A stretch of 64,000 bases of DNA from Leptolyngbya sp. Cla-17. GTDB taxonomy: Bacteria > Cyanobacteriota > Cyanobacteriia > Leptolyngbyales > Leptolyngbyaceae. The translations under genes were made by a program, and so were the position numbers. Each line of letters opens with the position of its first letter. Positions within the stretch are counted from its first letter, which is position 1. The notes beneath the pieces are model-generated. The model was not told the DNA's origin and made no database searches. It saw only the letters and a list, made by a program, of their open reading frames with translations. Positions 16,217-24,525 of this stretch are shown here, piece after piece. The DNA is taken from contig NZ_JAEVYN010000004.1 in the NCBI RefSeq assembly GCF_016807185.1, positions 1 to 64,000 on the forward strand, written 5' to 3'.

Positions 16217-18890
16217 GCTGACCTCCCGGTGTTTGCCGTTCGACACTTCGATCTTCAACATTCTGTAAAATCATGGCTGCTACGAGTCCTGTCCAGCCCG
16301 TTTGATGGTTGGCTCCCAGACCTGTGCCATTGTCACCGTGAAAATATTCATGGAACAGGATGAGATTTTTCCAGTGTGGATCGGTTTGGAAGATCTCCAA
16401 ATTGCCATAGACAGGACGCTTACCTGATTCATCCGGCTCAAAGATGGCGACTAGGCGATGGGAAAGGTCGATCGCTACCTCTCGCAGCGTCATTACGCGA
16501 CCAGATCCAGTAGGGCATTCAACTTTGAACGTGTCGCCAAAATACTCGTAGAAGCGCCAAAGAGCTTCAATGATTAGATAGTTCACCGGAAACCAAATAG
16601 GTCCACGCCAGTTGGAATTGCCGCCAAATAGACCTGTAGTAGATTCGGCTGGTTCATAACGCACGCAGTAGTCATGATCGCCTTCGTGCAACGTGTAGGG
16701 ATGCTCTAGATGGACTTTTGAGAGCGCACGAATCCCATGAGGGCTGAGGAACTCACTTTCATCCAACAGACGCTGCAAGACGCGCTTTAGCTTTGATCCA
16801 TAGACGATCGCCAATAAGCGTCTGGCTCCCAGTCCTGGCGTTTCCATACACGCCACTTTGTTCTTTAGTTCTGGGCGATTGCGGATAAACCATTCCATCC
16901 GCCGCTTGAACCCTGGAAATTGATTGAGCGTGTCTAGCTCCAACACCGCCACTGCAAAGAGCGGAATTAATCCAACTATCGATCGCACTTTCAGGGGGAA
17001 CTGGCGACCATCCGGCAATCGCAACGCATCGTAATAGAAACCATCTCCATCATCCCAAAGTGCAATCTCACCATTGCCAATGCCATCAATCGCAGACGCA
17101 ATGTAGAGGAAATGTTCAAAAAACTTGCTGGCTATGTCTTCATAGGCATCATCTTCTTTCGCCAGTTCCAACGCGATCGCCAGCATGTTCAAACAATACA
17201 TCCCCATCCAACTCGTACCATCTGCCTGATTCAGATAGCCGCCCGTCGGTAATTCTTGGCTGCGATCGAACACACCAATGTTATCCAACCCCAAAAAGCC
17301 ACCTTGAAAGACATTGTTGCCTTCCATATCTTTGCGATTCACCCACCAGGTAAAGTTCAGCAGCAGTTTATGGAAAACTCGTTCAAGGAATTGGCGATCG
17401 CTGCGTCCATAAAACTTTTGCTCCATTTGGTAGACGCGTAATGCTGCCCACGCATGAACCGGGGGATTGACATCACTAAACGCCCACTCGTATGCAGGCA
17501 GTTGTCCGTTGGGCTGCATGTACCATTCCCGGGTGAGGCGATCGAGCTGCAATTTGGCGAAGTCTGGATCAAGCACTACTAAAGGAATGAGATGGAACGC
17601 CAGATCCCAAGCAGCAAACCAGGGATATTCCCACTTGTCGGGCATGGAGAGGATATCTTCACTGAATAAATTGATCCAATCACGGTTGCGTCCAGCCTTC
17701 CGTTCTGGCGGTGGCGGCGGTTGGTTGGGATCGCCGTTTAACCAGTCATGCACTACGTAGTTGTAGGACTGCTTACTCCACAGCAGTCCAGCAAACGCCT
17801 GTCGCTGAATGTTGCGTTCATCCTCGGACATGGGAAAGGGGCAAAGACGCTGATAGAAGGCATCCGCTTCCTGTTTACGAGTGTAGAAAATGGCATCGAA
17901 TTCAGCTCCCAGTGGATCGCTGAGGGTTTGTTGATCAGACAAACGCAAGCGAATGGTTTTGGTTTCTCCTGGCGCAAACATTAATGGATAACGAGCCGCA
18001 AATTTGGTGCCGATGCGATCAACATTGATGGCGTTCTGCTTGCCATGTACGACATAATCATTGATGCCGTCTTTGACATAAGGTGATGTATTACTAGAAC
18101 CAAAGAGCCGTTCGTTATTGGTTTCATTGTTGGTAAACAGCAGCTCTGCACCCGGTTCACAGTAGAGCCAGTGAGTACCCAGAGTGGGATGGTCGGCTTC
18201 AAGGACGCTCACTGGTGCGTCAGCGACCACTTTGATGAAAGGTGCTTCAGTATCGGGAAGCCAGTCCCACAGGTTGCGGAACCAGAGGGTTGGTAGGAGA
18301 TGGAGTGTAGCGGTTTCAGCGCCTCGGTTGGCGATCGTCACCTGAATCAAAATATCTTCGGGTGTTGCTTTGGCATATTCCACAAAGACATCAAAATAGC
18401 GATTTTCTGCAAAAATGCCCGTATCCAGCAACTCAAATTCGGATTCAAATTTGCTTCTGCGGCGATTTTCTTCTGTCAATTGCGTGTAGGGAAATGCCTG
18501 TTGTGGGTACTTATATAGACATTTCATGTAAGAATGCGTGGGCGTATTGTCTAGATAAAAATAGTATTCTTTTACATCTTCGCCATGATTGCCTTCACTG
18601 CCTGTCAAACCAAATAACCGCTCTTTCAAAATGGGATCATTGCCATTCCACAGGGCGATCGCAAAGCACAAGCGCTGGCGACTATCCGAAATACCTGCAA
18701 TGCCATCTTCACCCCAACGATATGCCCGCGATCGTGCCTGATCGTGTGGAAAATAATCCCAGGCAGACCCATACGGGCTGTAGTCTTCTCGCACAGTGCC
18801 CCACTGTCGCTCACTTACATACGGTCCCCAACGTTTCCAGTAGGCAGTGCGTTCCCGATCTTGCTGCAATCGATCTTCTTCTGGAGTCAT
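16203..18890 (-). CDS. GH63-like glucosidase (mannosyl-oligosaccharide glucosidase type)
   Basis: An 895-residue protein of the (alpha/alpha)6-barrel glycoside hydrolase type. The N terminus (RTAYWKRWGPYVSERQWGTV) and segments such as WFAAWDLAFHLIPL, with a likely catalytic Asp in WDLAFH, and FGGNSNWRGPIWFPVNYL are characteristic of bacterial GH63-related enzymes. No signal peptide is seen, so it is probably cytosolic and acts on glucosyl-containing storage compounds or osmolytes. It overlaps the aquaporin gene by 14 bp, so the two are probably co-transcribed. The substrate is not determined by the sequence. Confidence 0.8.
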   Translation of the reverse strand: MTPEEDRLQQDRERTAYWKRWGPYVSERQWGTVREDYSPYGSAWDYFPHDQARSRAYRWGEDGIAGISDSRQRLCFAIALWNGNDPILKERLFGLTGSEGNHGEDVKEYYFYLDNTPTHSYMKCLYKYPQQAFPYTQLTEENRRRSKFESEFELLDTGIFAENRYFDVFVEYAKATPEDILIQVTIANRGAETATLHLLPTLWFRNLWDWLPDTEAPFIKVVADAPVSVLEADHPTLGTHWLYCEPGAELLFTNNETNNERLFGSSNTSPYVKDGINDYVVHGKQNAINVDRIGTKFAARYPLMFAPGETKTIRLRLSDQQTLSDPLGAEFDAIFYTRKQEADAFYQRLCPFPMSEDERNIQRQAFAGLLWSKQSYNYVVHDWLNGDPNQPPPPPERKAGRNRDWINLFSEDILSMPDKWEYPWFAAWDLAFHLIPLVVLDPDFAKLQLDRLTREWYMQPNGQLPAYEWAFSDVNPPVHAWAALRVYQMEQKFYGRSDRQFLERVFHKLLLNFTWWVNRKDMEGNNVFQGGFLGLDNIGVFDRSQELPTGGYLNQADGTSWMGMYCLNMLAIALELAKEDDAYEDIASKFFEHFLYIASAIDGIGNGEIALWDDGDGFYYDALRLPDGRQFPLKVRSIVGLIPLFAVAVLELDTLNQFPGFKRRMEWFIRNRPELKNKVACMETPGLGARRLLAIVYGSKLKRVLQRLLDESEFLSPHGIRALSKVHLEHPYTLHEGDHDYCVRYEPAESTTGLFGGNSNWRGPIWFPVNYLIIEALWRFYEYFGDTFKVECPTGSGRVMTLREVAIDLSHRLVAIFEPDESGKRPVYGNLEIFQTDPHWKNLILFHEYFHGDNGTGLGANHQTGWTGLVAAMILQNVEDRSVERQTPGGQHGNL

Positions 18891-19041
18891 ACCTCGCCTC
18901 TGCTGTGACTAATCTGGACAACGCATCGATCCATAGCGGCTCTAAATCTGGCTGAAGCATCCAGGACTCAGAATCCAGAATGTTTTCTTATGCTGACTAC
19001 TGACTCAGTCAATAAACCTCACTTTTTGGAAATCATTTTAC

Positions 19042-19848
19042 CTATTGCTCTTGATAGTTCCAGAGCAAGCCACCATCCACAAAAAACGTTGTGCCTGTGA
19101 CGTAATCGGCTTCATCGGACGCGAGAAACGCTACCATCGACGCAACATCGACTGGTTTGCCTAAGCGCCCTAATGGAATGTTTTGTAGAAGTGCGCCGAG
19201 CTTTTGGGGATCGTTTAAGAGCTTGGTATTGATGGGAGTTTCGATCGCTCCTGGAGCCACATTATTGATATTGATTCCAAGCGGTGCGAGTTCGATCGCC
19301 AGGTTGCGCGTCAGCATTTTCAAACCGCCTTTGCTGGCACAGTAAGCCGCAAAGTGAGGAAAGGGCAATTCCTCATGCACTGAGCTAATGTTAATAATTT
19401 TGCCAGGACGTTTAGTGTCTCTCAAATACTTCACAAGAGCTTGTGTTGCAAAGAATACACCCTTGAGATTGACGTTTAGTACGGCATCATAATCGGCTTC
19501 AGTCACATCCCAGAAATCAGCGTTTTTTTCGATTCCGGCATTATTCACGAGAATATCGAGTTTACCGAAATGGGCAATGCTGTCTGCAACCATGCGCTGC
19601 ACATCTGCGATCGTACCTAGATCTGCCTGTACAGTCAGACCCTCAACCGTGTCACAGTGTCCCTCGATCATATGACAACGACCGCCACCCGCCGCTTTCA
19701 CTTTCTCCAGAGTTTCTTCTGCGCCTTGTGGATTAGAGCGGTAATTGATAACCACATCTGCACCGTCTTGAGCCAGGCGAATGGCAATGGCTTGTCCAAT
19801 ACCCTGACTGCTGCCAGTGACCAACGCTACTTTACCGTCGAGTTTCAT
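19042..19848 (-). CDS. SDR oxidoreductase, glucose 1-dehydrogenase-like
   Basis: A 268-residue classical short-chain dehydrogenase. It shows the TGSSQGIG cofactor motif, NNAG, and the catalytic Ser...Tyr-x-x-x-Lys in ISSVHEE...YCASKGG. The C-terminal signature PGAIETPIN and the final GGLLWNYQEQ resemble the glucose 1-dehydrogenase group, which uses NAD(P). An insert with His and Cys (GRCHMIEGHCDTVEG) between beta strands is slightly unusual. It follows the GH63-type glucosidase on the same strand, so the pair may process sugars. Confidence 0.85.
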   Translation of the reverse strand: MKLDGKVALVTGSSQGIGQAIAIRLAQDGADVVINYRSNPQGAEETLEKVKAAGGGRCHMIEGHCDTVEGLTVQADLGTIADVQRMVADSIAHFGKLDILVNNAGIEKNADFWDVTEADYDAVLNVNLKGVFFATQALVKYLRDTKRPGKIINISSVHEELPFPHFAAYCASKGGLKMLTRNLAIELAPLGININNVAPGAIETPINTKLLNDPQKLGALLQNIPLGRLGKPVDVASMVAFLASDEADYVTGTTFFVDGGLLWNYQEQ

Positions 19849-19874
19849 ACTATTCCTCTCACTTACAACATTGA

Positions 19875-20261
19875 CTAAACCATTGCATCCCAGATTGTCT
19901 TTGTGTCTGCAAACATTCGGAAACAGGACACCTTACCATCAACAAGATTGTAAAGATGGGCTGCAACGGCACGAAGCGGTTTTTGTGATTGCCGATGACG
20001 ACCAATATAGACTCCAACAACAATTACAGAAGCCCCCGCATCAAGGTACTGCTCAATGTGAAACGAAAACTCATCCCAACGCTCATCATTGGATTTAAAG
20101 ACCCCTTCAATTACTGCTTCTGCGCCTCGGTAAATTGCACCGTTTGGAAAACCTTCATTCTGCATCCATTCGAGTCCGGGGGTGCAGATGAGCCGAAAAG
20201 CATCGTAATCCTTCTCGTGGAAAGCCCTATATAACTCTCGGACAACTTCAAGATTCGTCAT
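19875..20261 (-). CDS. SnoaL/NTF2-like small protein
   Basis: A 128-residue protein with the SnoaL-like pattern: helical start VVRELYRAFHEKDYDAFRL, then a cone-shaped beta sheet (VIVVGVYIGRHR) and a conserved end (DGKVSCFRMFADTKTIWDAM). Members bind or isomerise small hydrophobic ligands or have unknown roles. It is 26 bp upstream of the SDR gene, almost certainly in the same operon. Confidence 0.8.
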   Translation of the reverse strand: MTNLEVVRELYRAFHEKDYDAFRLICTPGLEWMQNEGFPNGAIYRGAEAVIEGVFKSNDERWDEFSFHIEQYLDAGASVIVVGVYIGRHRQSQKPLRAVAAHLYNLVDGKVSCFRMFADTKTIWDAMV

Positions 20262-20325
20262 CTATACTTACCACACACATCACTCCCTAAGCTCAAGCGC
20301 CACAACTTGCTCACGAGTAAGAGAA

Positions 20326-21900
20326 CTATTTCAAGCGCTCAGCTAAATGGTCACCCACGCGTAGAGCATTTGCAATGATTGTCAGCGTTGGATTCACACC
20401 AGAGTTTGATGGGAAAAAACTGCCGTCCACCACGTAAAGATTATCAATGTCATGGGTGCGGCAATTGAGATCAAGCACCGATGTTGTGGGGTCTTCGCCA
20501 AAGCGGCAGGTGCCGCACTGATGCCCCACAACCTGAATGCCTGTGTTGTTGCGTGGGTAAATGCCGTGGTGCAGACGCACATTCTCGGCACTTTTATCGA
20601 TCGCTTTTAATACCTCCGTCCAACGGTGAATCAGGCGATCGCGAGCTTCGGTATTATTGGATGTGTAGTCTAAATGCAGCTTGTCCCCCTCGACCCGCAC
20701 CCGATTGTTGGGATCAGGTAAATCCTCCGTTTGCAACCACCATCCCGTCGAGTGGTTCGCAATTTGCTGCAAGCCAAAACCGGGTACTAATTTTGCCAGT
20801 GGAGCTAGTAAGGGTGGCGCTTCGGCTGGGATCATGTCTCCAAGAACGTTACCCGTGTTCTGCACTTCGCCCATTGGGTAAGGAAAATCTGGTTCTCCCC
20901 AGTAGAAATCGTTTATGCAGATGGTTTTTTGATATATATCAGGATTGGGAGTGATACTGAGTTGTACCATTGCGGTCGTTAGGTGTTTCATCAAGTTGCG
21001 CCCAACCTGATCAGACTGATTTGCGAGTCCAGTGGGATGTTGATCGGTTGCTGATCGCAACAGCAGCGCTGCCGAATTAATAGCACCACAGGCAACGACT
21101 ACAATAGCGCCCCGAAACAGGTGCGTCTCCCCATCAATCTCGGTTTCTACCCCTGTAATCTCTCGACCCGATGCGCTCGTATGTAGCCGCAACACCTTCG
21201 CTTTGGTCTTCAGTGTCACGTTGGGAAATTTCAGCGCTGGTTCAATTCCATTCACCTCTCCATCTGCCTTCGCATGCACCAAACAGGGAAACCCATCACA
21301 CGTGTCACAGCGAATACAGGTGCTGAGGGTGCGATCAACTTCATTGAGCTTTAGTCCCAGTGGCAGATGGAAGGGGTGTAAGCCTTGCTTGGCGATCTCC
21401 TCGGCAAGCTGCTGCATTCGCGGCTCATGGCTAATGGGAGGATAAGCATACTCGCTGCTGCGCAGTGGTTCAGTCGGATCTTCACCTTGTTTGCCATGTA
21501 CATCGTAAAGTGCCTCTCCTTGGGCGTAGTAAGGCTCAAAGTCGGCGTATTTGAGTGACCAGGCAGGCGAAATGCCGTCGCGATGTTCAACCGCTTCAAA
21601 ATCTCGCTCTCGTAAGCGTAATAGAGCGGCACCATACACTTTGGTGTTGCCACCCACCCAGTAGCTCATTTGAGGGCGAAAGGCTTTTCCAGTGCTGTCA
21701 TACCAATGATCTTTGGTGTGGTAGCGTTCTTTGACATAAACGTCAGTCGCACTCCAGTTTGCCTTTTCTTTGGGCAAGTAAGTACCCCGCTCCAGAATCA
21801 GAATTTTCTTGCCAGTTGGAGCCAGTTTGTATGCCAACGTGCCGCCACCGGCACCCGTACCAATAATAATCAGGTCATAGGATTGCTCATCACTGATCAC
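20326..21900 (-). CDS. GMC-family FAD oxidoreductase
   Basis: A 524-residue flavoprotein with the N-terminal dinucleotide motif G14-x-G16-A-G-G and an ERGTYLP strand end. The C-terminal GMC signatures are GHQCGTCRFGED and SGVNPTLTIIANALR. A Cys-rich patch (STCIRCDTCDGFPC) in the middle recalls GMC enzymes that hand electrons to a partner rather than to oxygen. It heads the minus-strand group with SnoaL, SDR and glucosidase, so oxidation of a sugar or alcohol is likely. A TGGCGC direct-repeat operator lies 211 bp upstream. Confidence 0.88.
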   Translation of the reverse strand: MISDEQSYDLIIIGTGAGGGTLAYKLAPTGKKILILERGTYLPKEKANWSATDVYVKERYHTKDHWYDSTGKAFRPQMSYWVGGNTKVYGAALLRLRERDFEAVEHRDGISPAWSLKYADFEPYYAQGEALYDVHGKQGEDPTEPLRSSEYAYPPISHEPRMQQLAEEIAKQGLHPFHLPLGLKLNEVDRTLSTCIRCDTCDGFPCLVHAKADGEVNGIEPALKFPNVTLKTKAKVLRLHTSASGREITGVETEIDGETHLFRGAIVVVACGAINSAALLLRSATDQHPTGLANQSDQVGRNLMKHLTTAMVQLSITPNPDIYQKTICINDFYWGEPDFPYPMGEVQNTGNVLGDMIPAEAPPLLAPLAKLVPGFGLQQIANHSTGWWLQTEDLPDPNNRVRVEGDKLHLDYTSNNTEARDRLIHRWTEVLKAIDKSAENVRLHHGIYPRNNTGIQVVGHQCGTCRFGEDPTTSVLDLNCRTHDIDNLYVVDGSFFPSNSGVNPTLTIIANALRVGDHLAERLK

Positions 21901-22249
21901 GGTCGCTCTCCTTTTGGGTTTTTGCTTACTGATTTTTACTTGCTGATGCAGGCAAAAGGACTCTCTCAGCCACCAACGCTGCGACGTCTTAGCCCATTTG
22001 CTTCTTTATTAAGCCTGAGTAAAGTTGCACTAACAAACATATCAACAGGTTCTGAGTAATGGATGAGTTTTACCTTTGTATAAGGGGCAGATGTAGGTAA
22101 GCAGATTATTTGGCGCAGTTAACAAAGGATTGGTGCAATCTCTAGAACCTTTGCTCCTTGTGTCCATGATCGCAGCGCCTGCCCTCACCGTTAAGCTGCT
22201 AGTTAACAATGGTGTGATCAATTGCATCATGGTTATATGCCACTGGAGC
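21901..22249. promoter_or_regulatory. intergenic region with one TGGCRC direct-repeat operator
   Basis: No gene is seen. At 22111 and 22131 the boxes TGGCGCAGTT and TGGTGCAATC lie exactly 20 bp apart on the plus strand. They have the spacing and orientation of the better-conserved modules at 34875/34895 and 52615/52635, each of which also precedes a minus-strand oxidoreductase. An AraC-type activator site for the GMC oxidoreductase is the simplest reading. Confidence 0.45.
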
Positions 22250-22873
22250 TTACCAGGTCGTGACAAGATGCTGAATTGCGTCTTTTGCTGCTGCAAGAGA
22301 CTGCTGACGGGCATCCTCACCCGAAGCCAGTTGATCCGCGTGGATAAAGGTGATGTTGTTAATACCAATCATGCCAAAGATGGCGCGGAGGTAGGGTTCC
22401 TGAAAGTCAAAGGCGGCATAGGGTGTACCTGCGGGATAAGTGCCGCCACGAGTGGTGATCACCAGCATTTTCTTATGCATCAGCAAGCCGTCATACCCAC
22501 CTTGAGCATTCACGACAAAGGTTCGACCCACTCGAACGATTTGATCAATGAATGCTTTGAGATTCGAGGGCACGTTGAAGTTGTACATCGGCACACCTAA
22601 AACGTAGTGGTCTGCCGATATAAGCTCATTAATCAATGCATCAGATACTTTCAATGCGGCATTCAATTCTGGGGATCGGGCATCAGGTGGACTGAATGCG
22701 GCAGCGATCCACGGTTCATCCACAGGCGGAATCAGAGAATGTCCTAAATCGCGGTAGGTCACTGCATCTTCAGGAAAAGCAGTTTGCCACGCTGCAACAA
22801 ATTCTTTGGTCAATTGACGAGAAATCGATCGTTCGCCGCGTGGACTGGAGTCGAGATGTAGAAGATGAGCCAT
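22250..22873 (-). CDS. azoR: FMN-dependent NADH azoreductase, paralogue 1
   Basis: A 207-residue flavodoxin-fold quinone/azo reductase. The LHLDSSPRGERSISR phosphate-binding start, PMYNFNVPSNLKAFIDQIVR and VITTRGGTY match AzoR. The start at 22873 (MAHLLHL) is preferred to 22906, which only adds a non-homologous leader. AzoR enzymes reduce quinones by two electrons and protect against electrophile stress. A close paralogue is encoded at 30530-31150. Confidence 0.92.
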   Translation of the reverse strand: MAHLLHLDSSPRGERSISRQLTKEFVAAWQTAFPEDAVTYRDLGHSLIPPVDEPWIAAAFSPPDARSPELNAALKVSDALINELISADHYVLGVPMYNFNVPSNLKAFIDQIVRVGRTFVVNAQGGYDGLLMHKKMLVITTRGGTYPAGTPYAAFDFQEPYLRAIFGMIGINNITFIHADQLASGEDARQQSLAAAKDAIQHLVTTW

Positions 22874-22984
22874 GGAACAGAATCTCCAATTATTGAACGG
22901 ATGCACTACGTAATTTTGGGCAGCATAATAGCCTCATACTGGCAGAGCAGTGGGGGTATCGTTTGTCCTCTCCCTGAGTTGCCA

Positions 22985-23222
22985 CCGTGATGACAACCGG
23001 AAAAGCATCAATCTTAATCTCAACAGTCTGACCGGGCTGCCTCCTCCCTAATTGAGTTTCTTTAAAGTTTGCTACAACCCTGGGTTGCTGAGTTTTTACT
23101 GCCATGGGCGTTTGGCTGGACTGCACCCGTTGTTCGACCTGCACGGCTTTATTACCAATAGTCCCTGCGGTTGGTGCGGCAATGATGGTATGGGACAACT
23201 GGAGTTGGGCATTGTTCGCCAT
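22985..23222 (-). pseudogene. HlyD/EmrA-type membrane fusion protein fragment
   Basis: The frame contains IIAAPTAGTIGNKAVQV, VANFKETQLGRRQPGQ and VEIKIDAFP, the barrel-domain core of EmrA-like membrane fusion proteins. The N-terminal anchor and the C-terminal part are absent, and part of the core is shortened. It is a small remnant of a drug-efflux operon sitting just upstream of azoR. Confidence 0.75.
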
Positions 23223-23339
23223 CAATCAATGTTTGTAAGACTGAACGCTATAGTGCCAATTTGGTAATCAATCAGCAACATGGCGACTTTGTTAGGTGTT
23301 GTGACCGTAGCCATATCGGTTAGGGCAGGGTCATCTGAT

Positions 23340-23848
23340 TTAAGATGCTGTGGCTTGCATTAAACCTTCAAGATCTTGATTAGGTTGGCAGCGAATGCCA
23401 ATGAAAAAGGCAGGCGTTTCTTGAACTCCATGCTGCTGACCACTCTGGACATCAATCTGGACGCGCGCTCTGTGAACGCGAGCTGATAATTCCTGCAAGA
23501 ATCGAGGAACATCAAGATTGAGTCGCACCGCATATTCCACTAAATCGGCATCAGCAAGTGCCCGTGAATTTTACAAGAGCAGTTCGGGCATCTGCCCGAA
23601 CTGCTTCCGCTGTCTCTGCGGCTTTTTGAGCTTGGGGATGCCGATGAGTCAGGCGAAAGTGACGAAAAACAAACGCAATCGCCTAATTGCGCCTGAAGTT
23701 GTTGGATAAGAAAATAGCATCGACCTGACCGCGGGCATTCATAATCGCCATACTCCATCAGCAAAATGGGAGCATCACTTGATCCACAAAAATGATCGCA
23801 ATCATGCAATGTGAAAATAACACTACCGATTTCGCTTGGCTGACTCAT
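23340..23848 (-). pseudogene. DsbA/thioredoxin-like protein, frameshifted
   Basis: The start (MSQPSEIG at 23848) leads into ILLMEYGDYECPRSGRCYF, a DsbA-type thioredoxin fold in which the CxxC site reads C-P-R-S-G-R-C. The middle is scrambled by frameshifts. The C-terminal helix-strand part (LNLDVPRFLQELSARVHRAR, ETPAFFIGI) continues in another frame down to 23340. It is a decayed disulfide-exchange gene. Its leader is the duplicated regulatory segment shared with the ABM operon at 45.2 kb. Confidence 0.75.
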
Positions 23849-24000
23849 AGCAATCACAAGTGCGTTTTCGTTGCTCTTATCCTATGAGGTTCAACTTAAG
23901 TTGCAAACTGCCTTAAATCCAGGCTTTAAACTAACCAAAAGGCAGTCTCAAATTTTGACTTTTTGCTGAGAAATTTGCTTAACTTTTGGCTAGGCATGAT
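23829..24000. repeat. duplicated leader segment, copy A
   Basis: This stretch closely matches 45186-45347 in the same orientation, apart from a short gap. It covers the first codons of the downstream gene (M-S-x-P-x-E-I in both), the palindrome AACTTAAGTT at 23893-23902, and the inverted repeat CTGCCTT (23908-23914)/AAGGCAG (23939-23945). Because palindromes and start codons are conserved together, it looks like a duplicated promoter/operator. Confidence 0.75.
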
Positions 24001-24094
24001 GGTAGGCCCTGCCACCTGACTGACTGACACATCTTGTCAGATGAGGGGTCAAATACCAAGTACTCTGAGGATTACCACATCACCAGAAGGCGTT

Positions 24095-24208
24095 ATGGAA
24101 GAAACCCCTCGCTTCTATATGCGCTGCGACAGCTATGGGGTCAATACTGCCACCCTAGAGACCAACGCCTGTTGTAATCCGGTAGTGCATCAAATAATGG
24201 TGGGGTAG
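24095..24208 (+). pseudogene. truncated 5' gene fragment ending in an IS relic
   Basis: An ATG at 24095 with AGAAGG just upstream opens 37 codons (MEETPRFYMRCDSYGV...). After about 29 residues the frame enters the terminal repeat of an IS1-like relic at 24181 and stops. It looks like the beginning of a host gene cut by the insertion. The family is not recognisable. Confidence 0.4.
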
Positions 24209-24243
24209 GTGACGAGCTCGTGCCACGTCCAAGATTTGTGGGC
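24181..24243 (-). mobile_element. relic end of an IS1-like element
   Basis: GGTAGTGCATC at 24181 matches the left terminal repeat of the complete element at 36793. On the minus strand, the codons for SWTWHELVTYPTII and a stop at 24190-24192 correspond to the last residues of that element's transposase (PWTWQDVVTYPTIL). Only about 60 bp remain. Confidence 0.7.
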
Positions 24244-24248
24244 TAATC

Positions 24249-24512
24249 CTACTGTTCCTGAGGAATCACTCGTTGCAACCGACGCTCCAGGATGAGGCGA
24301 TCGCGCTCCGACAGCAGACGGTCGGCTGTTGATTCAGCACCCATCCTGGCAGCTTGAACCTTTGAATCTTTGACATTTACGGTTTCAGTGGTCTGAGCAT
24401 TCGTCGGCTGAGTGTTTGCTTGAGGAGCTCTTGCTTGAGGAGTCGCACTCGCAGGCGCAGCCAGAGTTGCGACTAACAAAATAGTTAAACCAGTATCAAT
24501 CAGGCGTTGCAT
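24249..24512 (-). CDS. small secreted protein of unknown function
   Basis: An 87-residue protein with an N-terminal signal peptide (LTILLVATLAAPASA, likely cleavage after ASA), then an Ala/Gln/Thr-rich spacer and a charged helical end (DRLLSERDRLILERRLQRV). AAAAGGAG lies eight bases before the ATG. The left end of an IS701-type element is only about 14 bp upstream of the start, so the native promoter has been separated and any expression must come from the element. No family was recognised. Confidence 0.65.
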   Translation of the reverse strand: MQRLIDTGLTILLVATLAAPASATPQARAPQANTQPTNAQTTETVNVKDSKVQAARMGAESTADRLLSERDRLILERRLQRVIPQEQ

Positions 24513-24525
24513 AACTGTCTCCTTT

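Noticed and set aside
18362..18955. 197-codon plus-strand ORF opposite the GH63-like gene
   Set aside because: It is antisense to a strongly conserved coding region and has low-complexity, non-protein-like composition.
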